NCBI RefSeq assembly: GCF_901000735.1
Contig: NC_081546.1
Span: 16,007,978 to 16,071,977 of the forward strand
DNA from: Corylus avellana
Taxonomy: Eukaryota > Streptophyta > Magnoliopsida > Fagales > Betulaceae
Direction of reading: 5' to 3'
DNA length: 64,000 nt
Each line of letters begins with the position of its first letter. Position 1 is the stretch's first letter. Below the pieces are notes generated by a model. It saw only the letters and a list, made by a program, of their open reading frames with translations, had not been told where the DNA came from and did no database searches. The position numbers and the translations under genes were made by a program. Shown here in pieces: positions 9,257-20,900 of this stretch.

Positions 9257-11699
9257 CTTGGTATCAAAGCAGTGATCTTGCACAATGGCGAATCCAAGCT
9301 TGGATCGGCTTGACCAACAGCTTCGCAACCTTGTAACTATGTGTGAAGTCTTGATGAAGAGGATGGAAAAAATAATGAGACGATGAAAGCAAACAATGCC
9401 AAATTGTATGCATTGATTGCCAAATGCAACAATTGTTGAGCTGATAACATGGATGAGTCCCATTTTTCAGAACAATCATAAATGGTGCCTGAAGACGTCA
9501 ACAACCTTACTAAACATCGATATCACCATCAAGCTCCTATTTAGCAAACCAATTGTCTGCTAGAGAAAATTCGCTGTGTGATAAGTGCTAAAATATTCAT
9601 ATTTTCAGCCCTTAACTTGCATGTTTTAATCCTTTGGTTTTGGTTAATTAGGCCATTTTAATTCCTTTATGTGTTTTTCATACTTTTACAGGCTTTTGGA
9701 AGAAAATAAAGTAAAACTAGGTGCTTTGGGCTCAAAAAGAGAAGATGGAGAAAATTGGAGCTCCCTAACACTGCGATCAATCGTAGGGTACCTGTGATCG
9801 AGCGCAGTACCTGAGAGGACACAGCACAAAGCAGGCCAGGAGCGATCGAGCACATGCCAAAAGAAGGATCAATCGTAGACCTGCGATAGAGCGCACACGG
9901 GCTGCGATCGATCACACCCGTGCGCAGGAGACACATCAAGTGGCGGCTAAAGTGTCACTCTTTCCATATTAGGGTTTTCCAACTCCCAATTGTAATAGGT
10001 CTCAAAACCCTACGAAATCCCTAGGTTTACTACTTTGTCTAGGACTTCTAAAACCTATAAATAGACCCTTAAGCCTCTAGAATTGAGAGGCTTGAGGAGG
10101 AGAAGAAGAGGAGCTCTTGAAGTTCAAGTCTCGAGTTTATTCTTTTCTTTTCTTTTATGAAGATGTTTAACATCAACTCTATGTGTAGCAAATTTACTTG
10201 GTAGGGCTATATTGAAGCCCTAGTTATGTTTAATTAATATTTCAATATTGGCGCCTTTGTGATGATCTTGTTGTGCTATTTAACTTGATTAATACCTCCT
10301 TGCATGAATTTCTCATATGTGTATGCCTGATCAACATGTGCATGTGGTATGGACTAGTTAGTTAGATCAATTTGGATGACCAACTCCTAGGTTTAACTTA
10401 AGTAACAAAAGAATCCACACCACGATTCTTGGGTTAATCAACATGGGGAACCGGGAGTATACACCCATGTCCTAGGCCCCATGTGTTTGTCGATTTCCAT
10501 AGAGCATATGCTTTTCTAAAGAACAACTTAGTATATACCATGCTAAGTCCTTTAGGAAAGAAAAGAGTTAGAGTATACACCCATGCCTAACTCGTTGCTT
10601 AGGGAAATCAATAGCTTAAGGAGTATACACCCATCCCCTTAGGTTGGCAAACTTTAGATATTCATAACATGATCAAAGCATTGGCATATTGTTATATTAG
10701 TTGAATATAATTAGTGGTGGATATCAAAGCCCTACCTTTTTATTATTATGAACTCCATCTCTATTTTACTTAAGGAATTTATTTTTAAACAGAAATTCAG
10801 CAATCCTCGTGGGAATGATCCTGTATTTGCACCCTATACTACTATGTTGACCTTGTGCACTTGCAGGTAAAATGTACAATTATTTACCTATTAATTTAGG
10901 TAGATATTTGCACAACACTGTGCAGCCCACAAAAATACCCAACGAAGAACTAGGGACCCGCCACACCGAATCACCAAGAGTCGCAGCACAAAGCCGTCTA
11001 CATCTCAGCCACTGCACCTTCCAAGCCTCGTACCACAAGGGAACCGCCACACCACCATCTACGATCCACTAGAAATCGCCGAAGTTAGACCCCAAAACGC
11101 ACCATCACCCACCAATGCCGCCAATCAGTATAGGCCACGCCCAATATCCCATTAGCGTTTCCCCAACAAGCCGCTGAAAACGGAGAACCCTTACCTGGAC
11201 AATCCATGACACAAGCGTGTGAAGTGTTGTGATCACTTTATGCGGAACAAATGGAGATGGAAGTTGACCATGCTACTTTGCAACCAAGAGGAGCAATAAG
11301 TTGTGTCAAGGACCATTTCATGGGAAGCATAATCTGTGAAAGACATAACAATACGTGAGTAGTGGCAAGACAAAAAAGTTGGTCCATCACGGGTCTCCTT
11401 TCAACCAAAGGCTTGTCTTCCTCAAATGCCCCTCTTTCCAGTGCCTTTTTAATCCCAAAATCAGCTGCAAATTTTCATTTCATGCTAACTATTGCCAACC
11501 ACTTATTCACCATGAATTTGCATTCGTAGCTTACAAAAGACAAAAATGGTCTCATTTTGAGTGACGTGATGATTAATTTCAGTGCTCCAAGTTCCTAGCC
11601 CATATCTCCTACTTCATGGCCACGTCATCGGCTACATCTCAACATTATAAGAAAATAATTTCTAAACTTAAGGAGAAGGTCTCCTTAAGGAGGAAGGAA
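9257..11699 (+). mobile_element. Family C internal region, unit C2, split by a solo Athila LTR
   Basis: The halves 9257-9578 and 10923-11699 join into about 1.1 kb of family C internal sequence once the 9579-10917 insertion and one CTGTG copy are removed. The gag-like ORF is frameshifted by loss of one A in the run near 9369. Ends in GGAGGAAGGAA before 11700. Confidence 0.85.
9579..10917 (+). mobile_element. Solo Athila LTR inserted in unit C2
   Basis: 1339 bp, TGATAAGTGCT to TTGCACAACA, flanked by a perfect CTGTG duplication (9574-9578 and 10918-10922). The U3 has a cluster of GCGATCGAGCGCA-type motifs (9773-9930) and TATAAATA at 10056-10063. No PBS or polypurine tract adjoins it, so it is a solo LTR. 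Confidence 0.94.
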
Positions 11700-12093
11700 T
11701 GTTACAAAAGTAACATAGGGATAAAGTAGACTTACATTTAAAATTAATTAGATTTCATTTAAGACAAATTTAGATTAGCTTTGTTATCAGTATTTTAAGA
11801 TTAGAGATAAACATGCGTCTATTAGTATTTCAATTATCTAGTAATTTATTTTAGATGAAGTATTTCATTACTTATCTTTCGACGGGTTTATCTCCAAATG
11901 AGTGTAGGACTTCTACTCCAAGTCTAAGTCATCGTGATGTTCCTATTTAAAGGATGATATTTTAATAGATAGGAATCAGAAAATTAATCCCAAACTCTGA
12001 GTTTGAAAAAGCATTTTTAGGTTTCCTCAAAATCTAAAAGGTCTAGGTTCCCTCAGAACCTAAATTCTATCCTCGTTACGTATTCATGTAACA
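11700..12093 (+). mobile_element. Family C LTR between units C2 and C3
   Basis: 394 bp, TGTTACAAAAGTAACA to CATGTAACA. The start of the next unit follows (CTTAATAT, a decayed CTTGGTAT) and is then interrupted by the insertion at 12102. Confidence 0.9.
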
Positions 12094-12101
12094 CTTAATA
12101 T

Positions 12102-13388
12102 TGATAAGTGCTAAAATATTCATATTTTTAGCCTTTAACTTGCATGTTTTATTCCTTTGGTTTTACTTAATTTGGTCATTTTAATTCTTTTTTGTGTTTT
12201 TCATACTTTTACTGGCTTTTGGAAGAAAAAGTAGTAAAACTAGGTAATTTGAACTCAAAAGTGGAAATGATGACAATTGGAGATCCCTAGTACTGCGATC
12301 AATTGCAGGGTACATGCAATCGGGAGCAATACCCAAGAGGACATAGCAGCAAATAGGCCAGGAGCGATCGAGCGCATGCTAAAAGAAGGAACGATCGCAG
12401 ACATGCTATCGAGCGCACCCGTGCGCAAGAGATTTATCAAGTGGCGGCTGGATTGACAATATTTCCATATTAGGGTTTTCCAATTCCAATTTGTAATAGG
12501 TCTCAAAACCCTACGAATTCCCTGGGTTTACTACTTTGTCTAGGACTTCTAAAGCCTATAAATAGACCCTTAAGCCTCTAGAATAAGGGGAGTGAAAAAG
12601 GAGAAGAAGAGGAGCTCTTCAAGTTCAAGTGTCGGGTTTATTCCTTTCTTTTCTTTTCCTTTATTTTATGAAGATGTTTAACATCAACTTTATGTGTAGC
12701 AAATTTACTTAATAGGGCTAGATTGAAGCCCTAATTATGTTAAATTAATAGTTCAATATTGGGGCCTTGTGATGATCTTGGTGTGCTATTTAACTTGATT
12801 AATACCTGCTTGCATGAATTCCTCATATGTGTGTGCTTGATCAACATGTGCATGTGGTATGGACTAGTTAGTTAGATCAATTTGGATGACCGAGTCCTGG
12901 GTTTAACTTAAGTAACAAAAGAATCCACACTGCGATTCTTGGGTTAAGCAGCATGGGGAACCAAGAGTATACACCCATGCCCTAGGTCTCGTGTGTTTGT
13001 CAATTTCCATAGAACATATGCTTTTCTAAAGAACAACTTAGTATATACCATGCTAAATCCTTTAGGAAAGAAAAGAGTTAGAGTATACACCCATGCCTAA
13101 CTCGTTGATTAGGAAAATCTATAGCTTAAGGGGTATACACCTATGCCCTTAGGTTGGCAAACATTAGCTATGCATAACATAATCAAAGCATTGGCATATT
13201 GTCATATTAATTGAATATAATTAGTGGTGGATATCAAAGCTCTACTTTTTTTTTATTATTATCAATTCAATCTCTAATTTACCTAAGGAAATTATTTTTT
13301 TAAACGGAAATTCAGCAATCCTCACGGGAATGATCCTTTGCTTTCACCATATACTACTTTTAAACGTACAAATATTTACCTATTAACT
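12102..13388 (+). mobile_element. Plus-strand Athila LTR, 3' end truncated
   Basis: Starts TGATAAGTGCTAAAATATTC; TATAAATA at 12557-12564; GCGATCGAGCGCA motifs at 12294-12422. It stops at CTATTAACT, before the final TTTAGGTAG...CACAACA segment, and is joined directly to an inverted LTR at 13389. Its U3 resembles the far LTR at 17805-19111 more than the adjacent one. Confidence 0.8.
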
Positions 13389-14717
13389 TGTTGTGCAAAA
13401 ATCTACCTAAATTAATAGGTAAATATTTGAACGTTTTACCTGCAAGTGCACAAGGTCAACATAGTAGTATATGGTGCAAGTACAGGATCATTCCCGCGAG
13501 GATTGCTGAATTTCCGTTTAAAAAAATAATTTCCTTAAGTAAATTAGAGATTGAATTGATAATAATAAGAAGAGTAGAGCTTTGATATCCACCACTAATT
13601 ATATTCAATTAATATGACAATATACCAATGCTTTGATCATATTATGCATATCTAATATTTGCCAACCTAAGGGCATGGGTGTATACTCCTTAAGCTATAG
13701 ATTTTCCTAAGCAACGAGTTAGGCATGGGTGTATACTCTAACTCTTTTCTTTCCTAAAGGATTTAGCATGGTATATACTAAGTTGTTCTTTAGAAAAGCA
13801 TATGTTCTATGGAAATCGACAAACACATAGGGCCTAGGGCATGGGTGTATACTCCCGGTTCCCCATGTTGATTAACCCAAGAATCGCGGTGTGGATTCTT
13901 TTGTTACTTAAGTTAAACCCAGGACTCGGCCATCCAAATTGATCTAACTAACAAGTTCATACCACATGCACATGTTGATCAGGCATACACATATGAGGAA
14001 TTCATGTAAGCAGGTATTAATCAAGTTAAATAGCACAACATGATCATCACAAGGCGCCAATATTGAAATATTAATTTAACATAACTAGGGCTTCAATCTA
14101 GCCCTACTAAATAAATTAGCTACACATAGAGTTGATGTTAAACATCTTCATAAAATAAAAGAAAAGAAAGGGAAAGAATAAACCCGAGACTTGAACTTGA
14201 AGAACTCCTATTCTTCTCCTTCCCAAGTATATCTATTCTAAAGGCTTAAGGGTCTATTTATAGGCTTTAGTAGCCATAGACAAAGTAGTAAACCTAGGGA
14301 TTTCGTAGGGTTTTGAGACATATTATAATTTGGAGTTGGAAAACCCTAACATGGAAAGAATGTCAATCTAGCCGCCACTTGATAAGTCTCCTGCGCACGG
14401 GTGCGCTCGATCGCAGCCCATGTGCGCTCGATCGCAAGTCTGCGATTGATCCTTCTTCTAGCATGCGCTCGATCGGTCCTGGCCTGCTTGATGCTGTGTC
14501 CTCTCGGGTATTGCGCTCGATTGCAGTACCGTGGAGTTCCAATTGTCTCCATCTTCTCTTTTGAGCCCAAATCACCTAGTTTTACTTCATTTTCTTCCAA
14601 AAGCCTGTAAAAGTATAAAAAACACAAAAAGTAATTAAAATGGCCTAATTACCTAAAACCAAAGGATTAAAACATGCAAGTTAAATGCTGAAAATATGAA
14701 TATTTTAGCACTTATCA
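13389..14717 (-). mobile_element. 3' LTR of element G
   Basis: 1329 bp; reverse complement runs TGATAAGTGC to GCACAACA. Adjoins the polypurine tract at 14718-14732. TATA box at 14255-14262 (reverse), GCGATCGAGCGCA motifs at 14395-14530. Its R-U5 closely matches the 17805-19111 LTR, but the U3 has extra motif copies. Confidence 0.87.
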
Positions 14718-16285
14718 CACCCCCAAACTTACATATTGCTAGTCCCTTAGCAATACAAAGCTAAAAACAGGAAAGAAAAAAAAACGGAAAACAAAAGATA
14801 AATCCATCTGTCGTGGGATGTACGATTGCGTTTAGCGTATGTAACAAGCCTTTTAAACCACTAGGAGTTCCCTAGTGGATGAGTGAAGTCGCGTGAGGGT
14901 TTTCCAGAAATGTTACCCACAAACATCATGCAAGAGTTCATGTTATCCCAAAAATTAAAGTATCACTTCAAGATTATGATTTTCACTCATAAGCAAGCTT
15001 AAAAAGATGAACTCCATCTTCACAATGAATTGGAATCTCGAAGTACAATTACTTACAAAGGACATGCTAAATCATCACAAGTTTGAAATTTGTGTACAGT
15101 GAATTAGTACAAAATTATGAGACTTCCCAATCTTTCCAATATGCAATGTCTCCTTATCTTAGAATTTACTGAATTTCCTATTAGAATGACACACTGGCAT
15201 ATCTCTTTTTCCTTTTTTTTTTTTTTTTTTTTTGGTCAGGTTGTGCAATGTTGGTTCCCTTAAGCTTTCTATTTGACCCTTGTAGCGAGTGTTAAGTCAA
15301 TGACTCCCATACCAAGTGGTTTTAGGGCATTAGGTGTAGAGACACCGCTAAGGACCTACTAACTCGAGTCAAAAAGGCTACAAAACCAACTAACCATGAC
15401 ATTGATCAAATCCAAATTTTTCACCTTTTGACGTGAACACCCAATGCTTTGAGGCAAGAGGTCCAGTTACTCAGTGAAAAGCCATTAATGATCATTTATT
15501 TCATATCTCTCTCTTTTCTTTTCTTTTTTTTCTTTTTTTTTTCACTACTATATATGCCATAGTGTCATCTAATAAGTTATCCAATTTCATCCAAGATGCA
15601 AAAACACACATATTAGACCTCATGTCATTCCTTAGAAATTATGTGCTAATGTGCTTGAGTGCTCAGATCAATCATGTGATTTTTCAACTGTCAGCTACAA
15701 GTAACCAAACTAACAAATTCACTCATTAGATCATGTGTTCAAAATTTTAAGCTTACTGATGAATTCAAGCCACAAATCTTTTAGATCAACTTAAAATTTT
15801 TAGAGCAAACATGAACATGCATAAAATTTCTACTTTTTTTTTTTTTTTTTTTCAAATAAACAAACAAATAACATGAAATTGGGACAAGGAGTGTGTAAAC
15901 AACATGTGTGCCCATACCCCTAAACTTGAATTGAAGCACACTTTGTCCCTGCAAAAGAAGATAACACAGAAACATGTAAAAAGGAACAAAACGAACATGA
16001 AATAAAAATTGAAGAAAACAAAATAAACAATAACTATGGAATGCTGCCAAGTGCGCTCGATCGCACATGTTGTGCGTTTGATCGCACTAACAGAGTGCGG
16101 TAATCTCACATATGGAGACCTGCACTCGATCGCATGTGTGGTGCGATCGATCGCAGTAACAGAATAGAAAAGAAACGACACAAAAAATACTATCACAACA
16201 AAATATAAATCAAATAAAATAAAACAAACATAAAGTAAAAGGATATGCTATGGGGTGCCTCCCATGAGCGCTAAGTTTAACGTCT
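14718..16285 (-). other. Polypurine tract and post-gag non-coding region of element G
   Basis: Polypurine tract 14718-14732 (reverse complement GTAAGTTTGGGGGTG). The conserved Athila tail follows, with A/T-rich runs at 15217-15233 and 15834-15853, and GCGATCGATCGCA-type motifs at 16050-16155. The conserved post-pol motif lies at about 16251-16290 (GGGGTGCCTCCCATGAGCGC on the plus strand). No ORF with a recognisable product. Confidence 0.75.
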
Positions 16286-17446
16286 TCAGCCAGAGTGTGG
16301 TACTTTAAACTTGAAGCACCAATCTTTCCTTCTCTTGCACCAAAGGGAATGAATCTTTTCTGCTGCACGATGCTTCTGAGTGTTTCTAGATTGGGGAAGA
16401 CCACTCTGAGTTTTCTCATACAGTTGCTCATCTGGTGGGGAATCATGCACTAGAATAAAGTAGGAAGAAAACTCAGGGAGCTTTTCGATCTTGATGTCCT
16501 CAATTCTCTCATGTGGTAGCTCTAACAGACTTCTCTCTTGGCCTCTTGGTGTTTCAGGAATGAGAGCTAATGGTGAAAAAATCTCAGTGCTCTTTTCTTT
16601 TTCCTGATATGGCTCTTGTGGATCTTCGGCTAGCTCTTCCTTCTCCTCTTCCACTTGATTTTCAGTCACCTCTTCACTCCTCAATGTGACAGCTTGCTCA
16701 TGATAGGAGGTGCACTCTTCCTCCACGTATTGTTCATTGGGGTGTTTCATCTACTGCCCTTGACATTCTTCTTCTTGGTATTGGTAAGGCAAATTGATGG
16801 GAGATGCACTCAGCTCCCTGGCCAATTTTCCCATTTGTACTTCCAGTCTTTGAATGGCTTGATCAGTCTTTGTATTGAATTGTTTTTGATCAGCCGTGAA
16901 TTGCTGTTGTAAGGTCATGAATTGTCGTACAAGATCCTTCAGGCCATCCTTCTCTGGCTCTTGAGCTGGTTGGACTACTTGTTGATCAGCTGTGAATTGC
17001 TGTTGTGAGGTCATGAATTATCGTACAAGATCCTTCAGGTCATCCTTCTCTGGCTCTTGAGCTGGTTGGATTGCTTGTTGAAGGTTGCTTTCCTAGTTTG
17101 GTGTGTCCCATTGCAGAGGTGAGATTTTCTGGGCAGTCATGGCCTTGACAATCATATCCAACTTCTTCTCTATGGCAGCCATCTGATCTTGTAGTGGTGA
17201 ATCCGATTGAGAGGAACATGCATGATTTTTAAGAGCTTGAGCTTGCCATGGGAAATTTGACTATTGGCTCCAGGTTGGGTTGCAAGAATCAAGAGAGTTG
17301 TCATTCCCCGGTCTAGAGATCGATGTGTTCTTATGCCCAAAAATTTTGTTAGGAATTTGTCTTATTGAAGGACATTCTCTAACATGGTGATAAGGGTCGT
17401 GGCATAAAGAACACTGTCCATGGGGTGTCGGAATGCCTCCCCACAT
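16286..17446 (-). pseudogene. gag: Reduced gag-like gene of element G (non-autonomous)
   Basis: Read from the high end: a CCHC zinc knuckle (CSLCHDPYHHVREC, near 17380-17415), then a Gln-rich stretch duplicated as a 96-bp repeat, then acidic and proline-rich sequence (16286-16750) that ends right before the post-pol motif. The segment VHDSPPDEQLYEKTQSG resembles the D pol text VHDSFPDEQLLEITP downstream of RNase H, so the 3' part may be a deletion product of pol. At least one stop (TAA inside the second repeat copy, 17018-17020) and frame changes. Protease, RT and integrase are missing. Confidence 0.65.
16888..17079 (-). repeat. Two tandem 96-bp units in the G gag remnant
   Basis: Copies at 16888-16983 and 16984-17079 differ at few positions. 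Each encodes a 32-residue unit containing QQQFTADQ and PEKDGLKDLVRQFMT. In-frame duplication; one copy has a CAA-to-TAA stop. Confidence 0.85.
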
Positions 17447-17780
17447 ATGTGAAATAACAAAAAGAAGTTAAAATTAAAAAGGAAATGAAAACAAAATTAA
17501 AAATAAAAACTTACTAATGTACAGACTTGAATGACCCTACAAGAAACAAAAAAAAAAAAAAAATCAGATCTATAATTAGTGCAGTAACTGTGCTGCTCTC
17601 TGGATGTGCAATCGATCTCACCGTGAGTGCGCTCGATCGTACTGGTGCGCTCGATTGCCTTGGTTGGGCAATCGATCGCACCTCCAGAGGGAAAACAGGA
17701 ACTACGGAAAAAACTAAAAAAACAGAAAAATTTAAAACAAAAACAAACCAAGGACAATAATTCCAAACAAAATCAAACAA
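17447..17780 (-). other. Leader of element G between PBS and gag
   Basis: AT-rich leader with a cluster of GCGCTCGATCGCA-like near-palindromes at about 17605-17682, including GGCAATCGATCGCACC. No ORF of note; the two overlapping minus-strand frames here are low-complexity Phe/Ser text. Confidence 0.6.
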
Positions 17781-17798
17781 TCCCCGGCAACGGGGCCA
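17781..17798 (-). other. tRNA-Asp-type primer-binding site of element G
   Basis: Plus strand reads TCCCCGGCAACGGGGCCA, 17 of 18 bases matching the 3' end of plant tRNA-Asp (TCCCCGGCAACGGCGCCA). A 6-bp spacer separates it from the LTR, as elsewhere here. Confidence 0.85.
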
Positions 17799-17804
17799 AA
17801 AAAT

Positions 17805-19111
17805 TGTTGTGCAAAAATCTACCTAAATTAATAGGTAAATATTTGTACGTTTTACCTGCAAGTGCACAAGGTCAACATAGTAGTATATGGTGCAAGTACA
17901 GGATCATTCCCACGAGGATTGCTGAATTTCCGTTTTAAAAATAATTTAATTAAGTAAATTAGAGATTGAATTGATAATAATAAAAAGAGTAGAGCTTTGA
18001 TATCCACCACTAATTATATTCAATTAATATGACAATATGCCAATGCTTTGATCATGTTATGCATATCTAATGTTGGCCAACCTAAGGGCATGGGTGTATA
18101 CTCCTTAAGCTATAGATTTCCCTAAGCAACGAGTTAGGCATGGGTGTATACTCTAACTCGTTTCTTTCCTAAAGGATTTAACACGGTATATACTAAGTTG
18201 TTCTTTAGAAAAGCATATGTTCTATGGAAATCGACAAACACATGCGGCCTAGGGCATGGGTGTATACTCCCGGTTCCCCATGTTGATTAACCCAAGAATC
18301 GCGGTGTGGATTCTTTTGTTACTTAAGTTAAACCTAGGACGCAGTCATCAAAATTGATCTAACTAACTAGTTCATACCACATGCACATGTTGATCAGGCA
18401 CACACATATGAGGAATTCATGCAAGCAGGTATTAATCAAGTTAAATAGCACAACAAGATCATCACAAGGAGCCAATATTGAAATATTAATTTAACATAAT
18501 TAGGGCTTCAATCTAGCCCTACTAAGGAAATTAGTTACACATAAAGTTGATGTTAAACATCTTCATAAAATAAAGGAAAAGAAAATAAAAGAATAAACCC
18601 GTGACTTGAACTTGAAGAGCTCCTCTTCTTCTCCTTTTTCAGTCCCCTTATTCTAGAGGCTCAAGGTCGATTTATAGGCTTTAGAAGTCCTATACAAAGT
18701 AGTAAACCTAGGGAATTCGTAGGGTTTTGAAACCTATTACAAATTGGAATTGGAAAACCCTAATATGGAAATATCGTCAATCCAGCCGCCACTTGATAAG
18801 TCTCCTGCGCACGGGTGCGCTCGATCACAGCCCGTGTGCGCTCGATCGCTCCTGGCCTATTTGCTACTATGTCCTCTCGGGTATTGCGCTCGATCGCAGG
18901 TACCCTGCGATTGATCGTAGAACTAGGGAGCTCCAATTGTCTTCATTTCCTGTATTGAGCTCAAATTACCTAGTTTGACTTCTTTTTCTTCTAAAAGCCT
19001 GTAAAAGTATGAAAAACACAAAAAGGAATTAAAATGGCCTAATTAAGTAAAACCAAAGGAATAAAACATGCAAGTTAAGGGCTAAAAATATGAATATTTT
19101 AGCACTTATTA
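17805..19111 (-). mobile_element. 5' LTR of element G
   Basis: 1307 bp, from TGTTGTGCAAAAA next to the PBS to GCACTTATTA at 19111. The terminal TA instead of CA fits a C-to-T change. U3 motifs at 18810-18925. Family C sequence (GGTGTCAAAG) follows directly. Confidence 0.85.
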
Positions 19112-19136
19112 GGTGTCAAAGTAGTGATCTTGCACA

Positions 19137-19373
19137 ATGGCAAATCCAATCTTGGATCGGCTTGAGCAACAGCTTTGCAACCTTGTAACTATATGCGAAG
19201 TCTTGATGAAGAGGATGGAAAAAAATAATGAGACGATGAAAGAAAACAACGCCAAATTGTATGCATTGATTGCCAAATGCGACGATTGTTCAGCTGATAA
19301 CATTGATGAGTTCCATTTTTCTGAACAATCACAAATGGTGCCCGAAGATGTCAACAACCTTACCAAAAATTGA
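19137..19373 (+). CDS. Gag-N-terminus-like small protein of family C (unit C3)
   Basis: 78 codons, MANPILDRLEQQLCNLV..., ending NNLTKN. Same coiled-coil-like middle (VLMKRMEKNNETMKENNAKLYALIAK) and CDDC as the C1 copy. First ATG after the PBS. Remaining family domains are absent. Probably a remnant rather than a working gene. Confidence 0.45.
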   Translation: MANPILDRLEQQLCNLVTICEVLMKRMEKNNETMKENNAKLYALIAKCDDCSADNIDEFHFSEQSQMVPEDVNNLTKN

Positions 19374-19750
19374 TATCTCCATCATGCTCCTATCCAGCAA
19401 ACCAATTGTCTGCTAGAGAAAATTCGTTGTGCGGCCCACAAAAATGCCCAACGAAGAACTAGGGACCTGCCACATCGGACCAATGAGAGTCCCAGCACAA
19501 AGCTGTCTCCATCTCAGCCACTGCACCTTCCAAGGCACGTACCACTAGGGAACCGCCACATCGCCATCTACGATCCACTAGAAATCGCCAAAGTTAGACC
19601 CCAAAACGCACCATCAACCACCATTGAAGCCAATCTTGTACACGCCACGTCCAATATCCCATTAGCGTTTCCCCAGCAAGCCACCGAAAACGGAGAACCC
19701 TTACCTGGACAAGCCCCGAAACAAGCATGTGAAGTGCTGTGATCACTTTA

Positions 19751-20900
19751 TGATGTGCAAAATATCTACCCAAATTAATGGGTAAATAATTCTACATTTT
19801 ACCTGCAAGTGCACAAGGTCAACATAGTAATATATGGTGCAAGTATAGGATCATTCCCACGAGGATTGCTAAATTTATGTTTAAAAATAAATTCCTTAAG
19901 TAAAACAAAGATTGATTGTTTAAGTGATGAAAATAAAATGTGGGGCTTTAATATCCACCACTAATTATATTTAGCTAATATAACACTATGCCAATGCTTT
20001 AATCATATTATGCATATCTAATGTTTGTCAACCTAAGGGCATGGCGTATACTCCTAAGGTTATAGATTTCCCTAAGCAACGAGTTAGGTGTGGCGTGTAC
20101 TCTAACTCTTTTCTTTTCTAAGGTATTTAGCAAGATGTATACCAAGTTGTTCCTTAAAAAAGCATATATTCTATGAAAATCGACAAACACATGAGGCCTA
20201 GGGCATGGCATATACTCCCGGTTCCCCATGTTGATTAACCCAAGAATCACGGTGTGGATTCTTTTGTTACTTATGTTAAACCCAGGACTGGGCCATCCAA
20301 ATTGATTTAACTAACTAGTCCATACCACATGCATATGTTGATCAAGTACACACATATGAGGAATTCATGCAAGTAGGCATTAGTCAAGTTAAATAGCACA
20401 ACAAGATCATCACAAGGACGTCAATAAGGAAATAGTAACTAAGCATAATTAGGGCTTCAATCTAGCCCTACTAATTAAATGAGCTACACATAAAATTGAT
20501 GTAAAACATCTTCATAAGAGAAAAGAAAAGAATAAACCTGAAACTTGAACTTCAAGAGCTCCTCTTCTTCTCCTTACAAAGTATACAATCTAGAGGCTTA
20601 AGGGTCTATTTATAGGTTTTAGAAGTCCTTGACAAAGTAGTAAACCTAGGGATTTAGTACGGTTTTGAGACCTATTAGAATTGGGAGTTGGAAAACCCTA
20701 ATATGGAAAGAGGGACATTCTGGCCACCACTTGATGTGTCTTCTGCGCACGGGTGCGATCGATCTTTCTTCTGTCATGTGCTCGATTGCTCCTGGCCCAA
20801 TTTGTACTGTGTCCTCTCAGGTACTGTGCTAGATCGCAGGTACCCTGTGATTGATCGCAGTGTCAAGGAACTCCAATTTTTTCCATCTTCTCGCTTGAGG
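19751..20900 (-). mobile_element. 3' LTR of element H, U3 end deleted
   Basis: Matches 22727 onward of the 5' LTR (TGATGTGCAAAATATC start on the plus strand) as far as CATCTTCTCGCTTGAGG, then homology stops. Contains U3 motifs at 20743-20865. Confidence 0.85.

Larger units (their letters stand above)
12102..19111. mobile_element. Compound Athila insertion with one inverted LTR
   Basis: Both outer ends are LTR 5' ends: TGATAAGTGC at 12102 (plus) and its complement GCACTTATTA ending at 19111 (minus, terminal CA decayed to TA). The family C sequence on each side joins at CTTGGTATCAAAG, implying a target duplication GGTAT now read as AATAT (12097-12101) and GGTGT (19112-19116). Inside are a plus LTR lacking its last 20 or so bases (12102-13388) and the minus-strand element G with two LTRs (13389-19111). 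A simple insertion would not place a third, inverted LTR inside one duplication. Confidence 0.65.

Noticed and set aside
14395..14530. CRISPR-like cluster of short repeated palindromes
   Set aside because: Spacing is irregular, units vary, there are no uniform spacers or cas genes, and the context is a plant LTR.
17781..17798. tRNA-Asp-like sequence (TCCCCGGCAACGGGGCCA), also at 22703 and 36082
   Set aside because: Only the 3' 18 bases are present, next to an LTR, with no cloverleaf; these are primer-binding sites, not tRNA genes.
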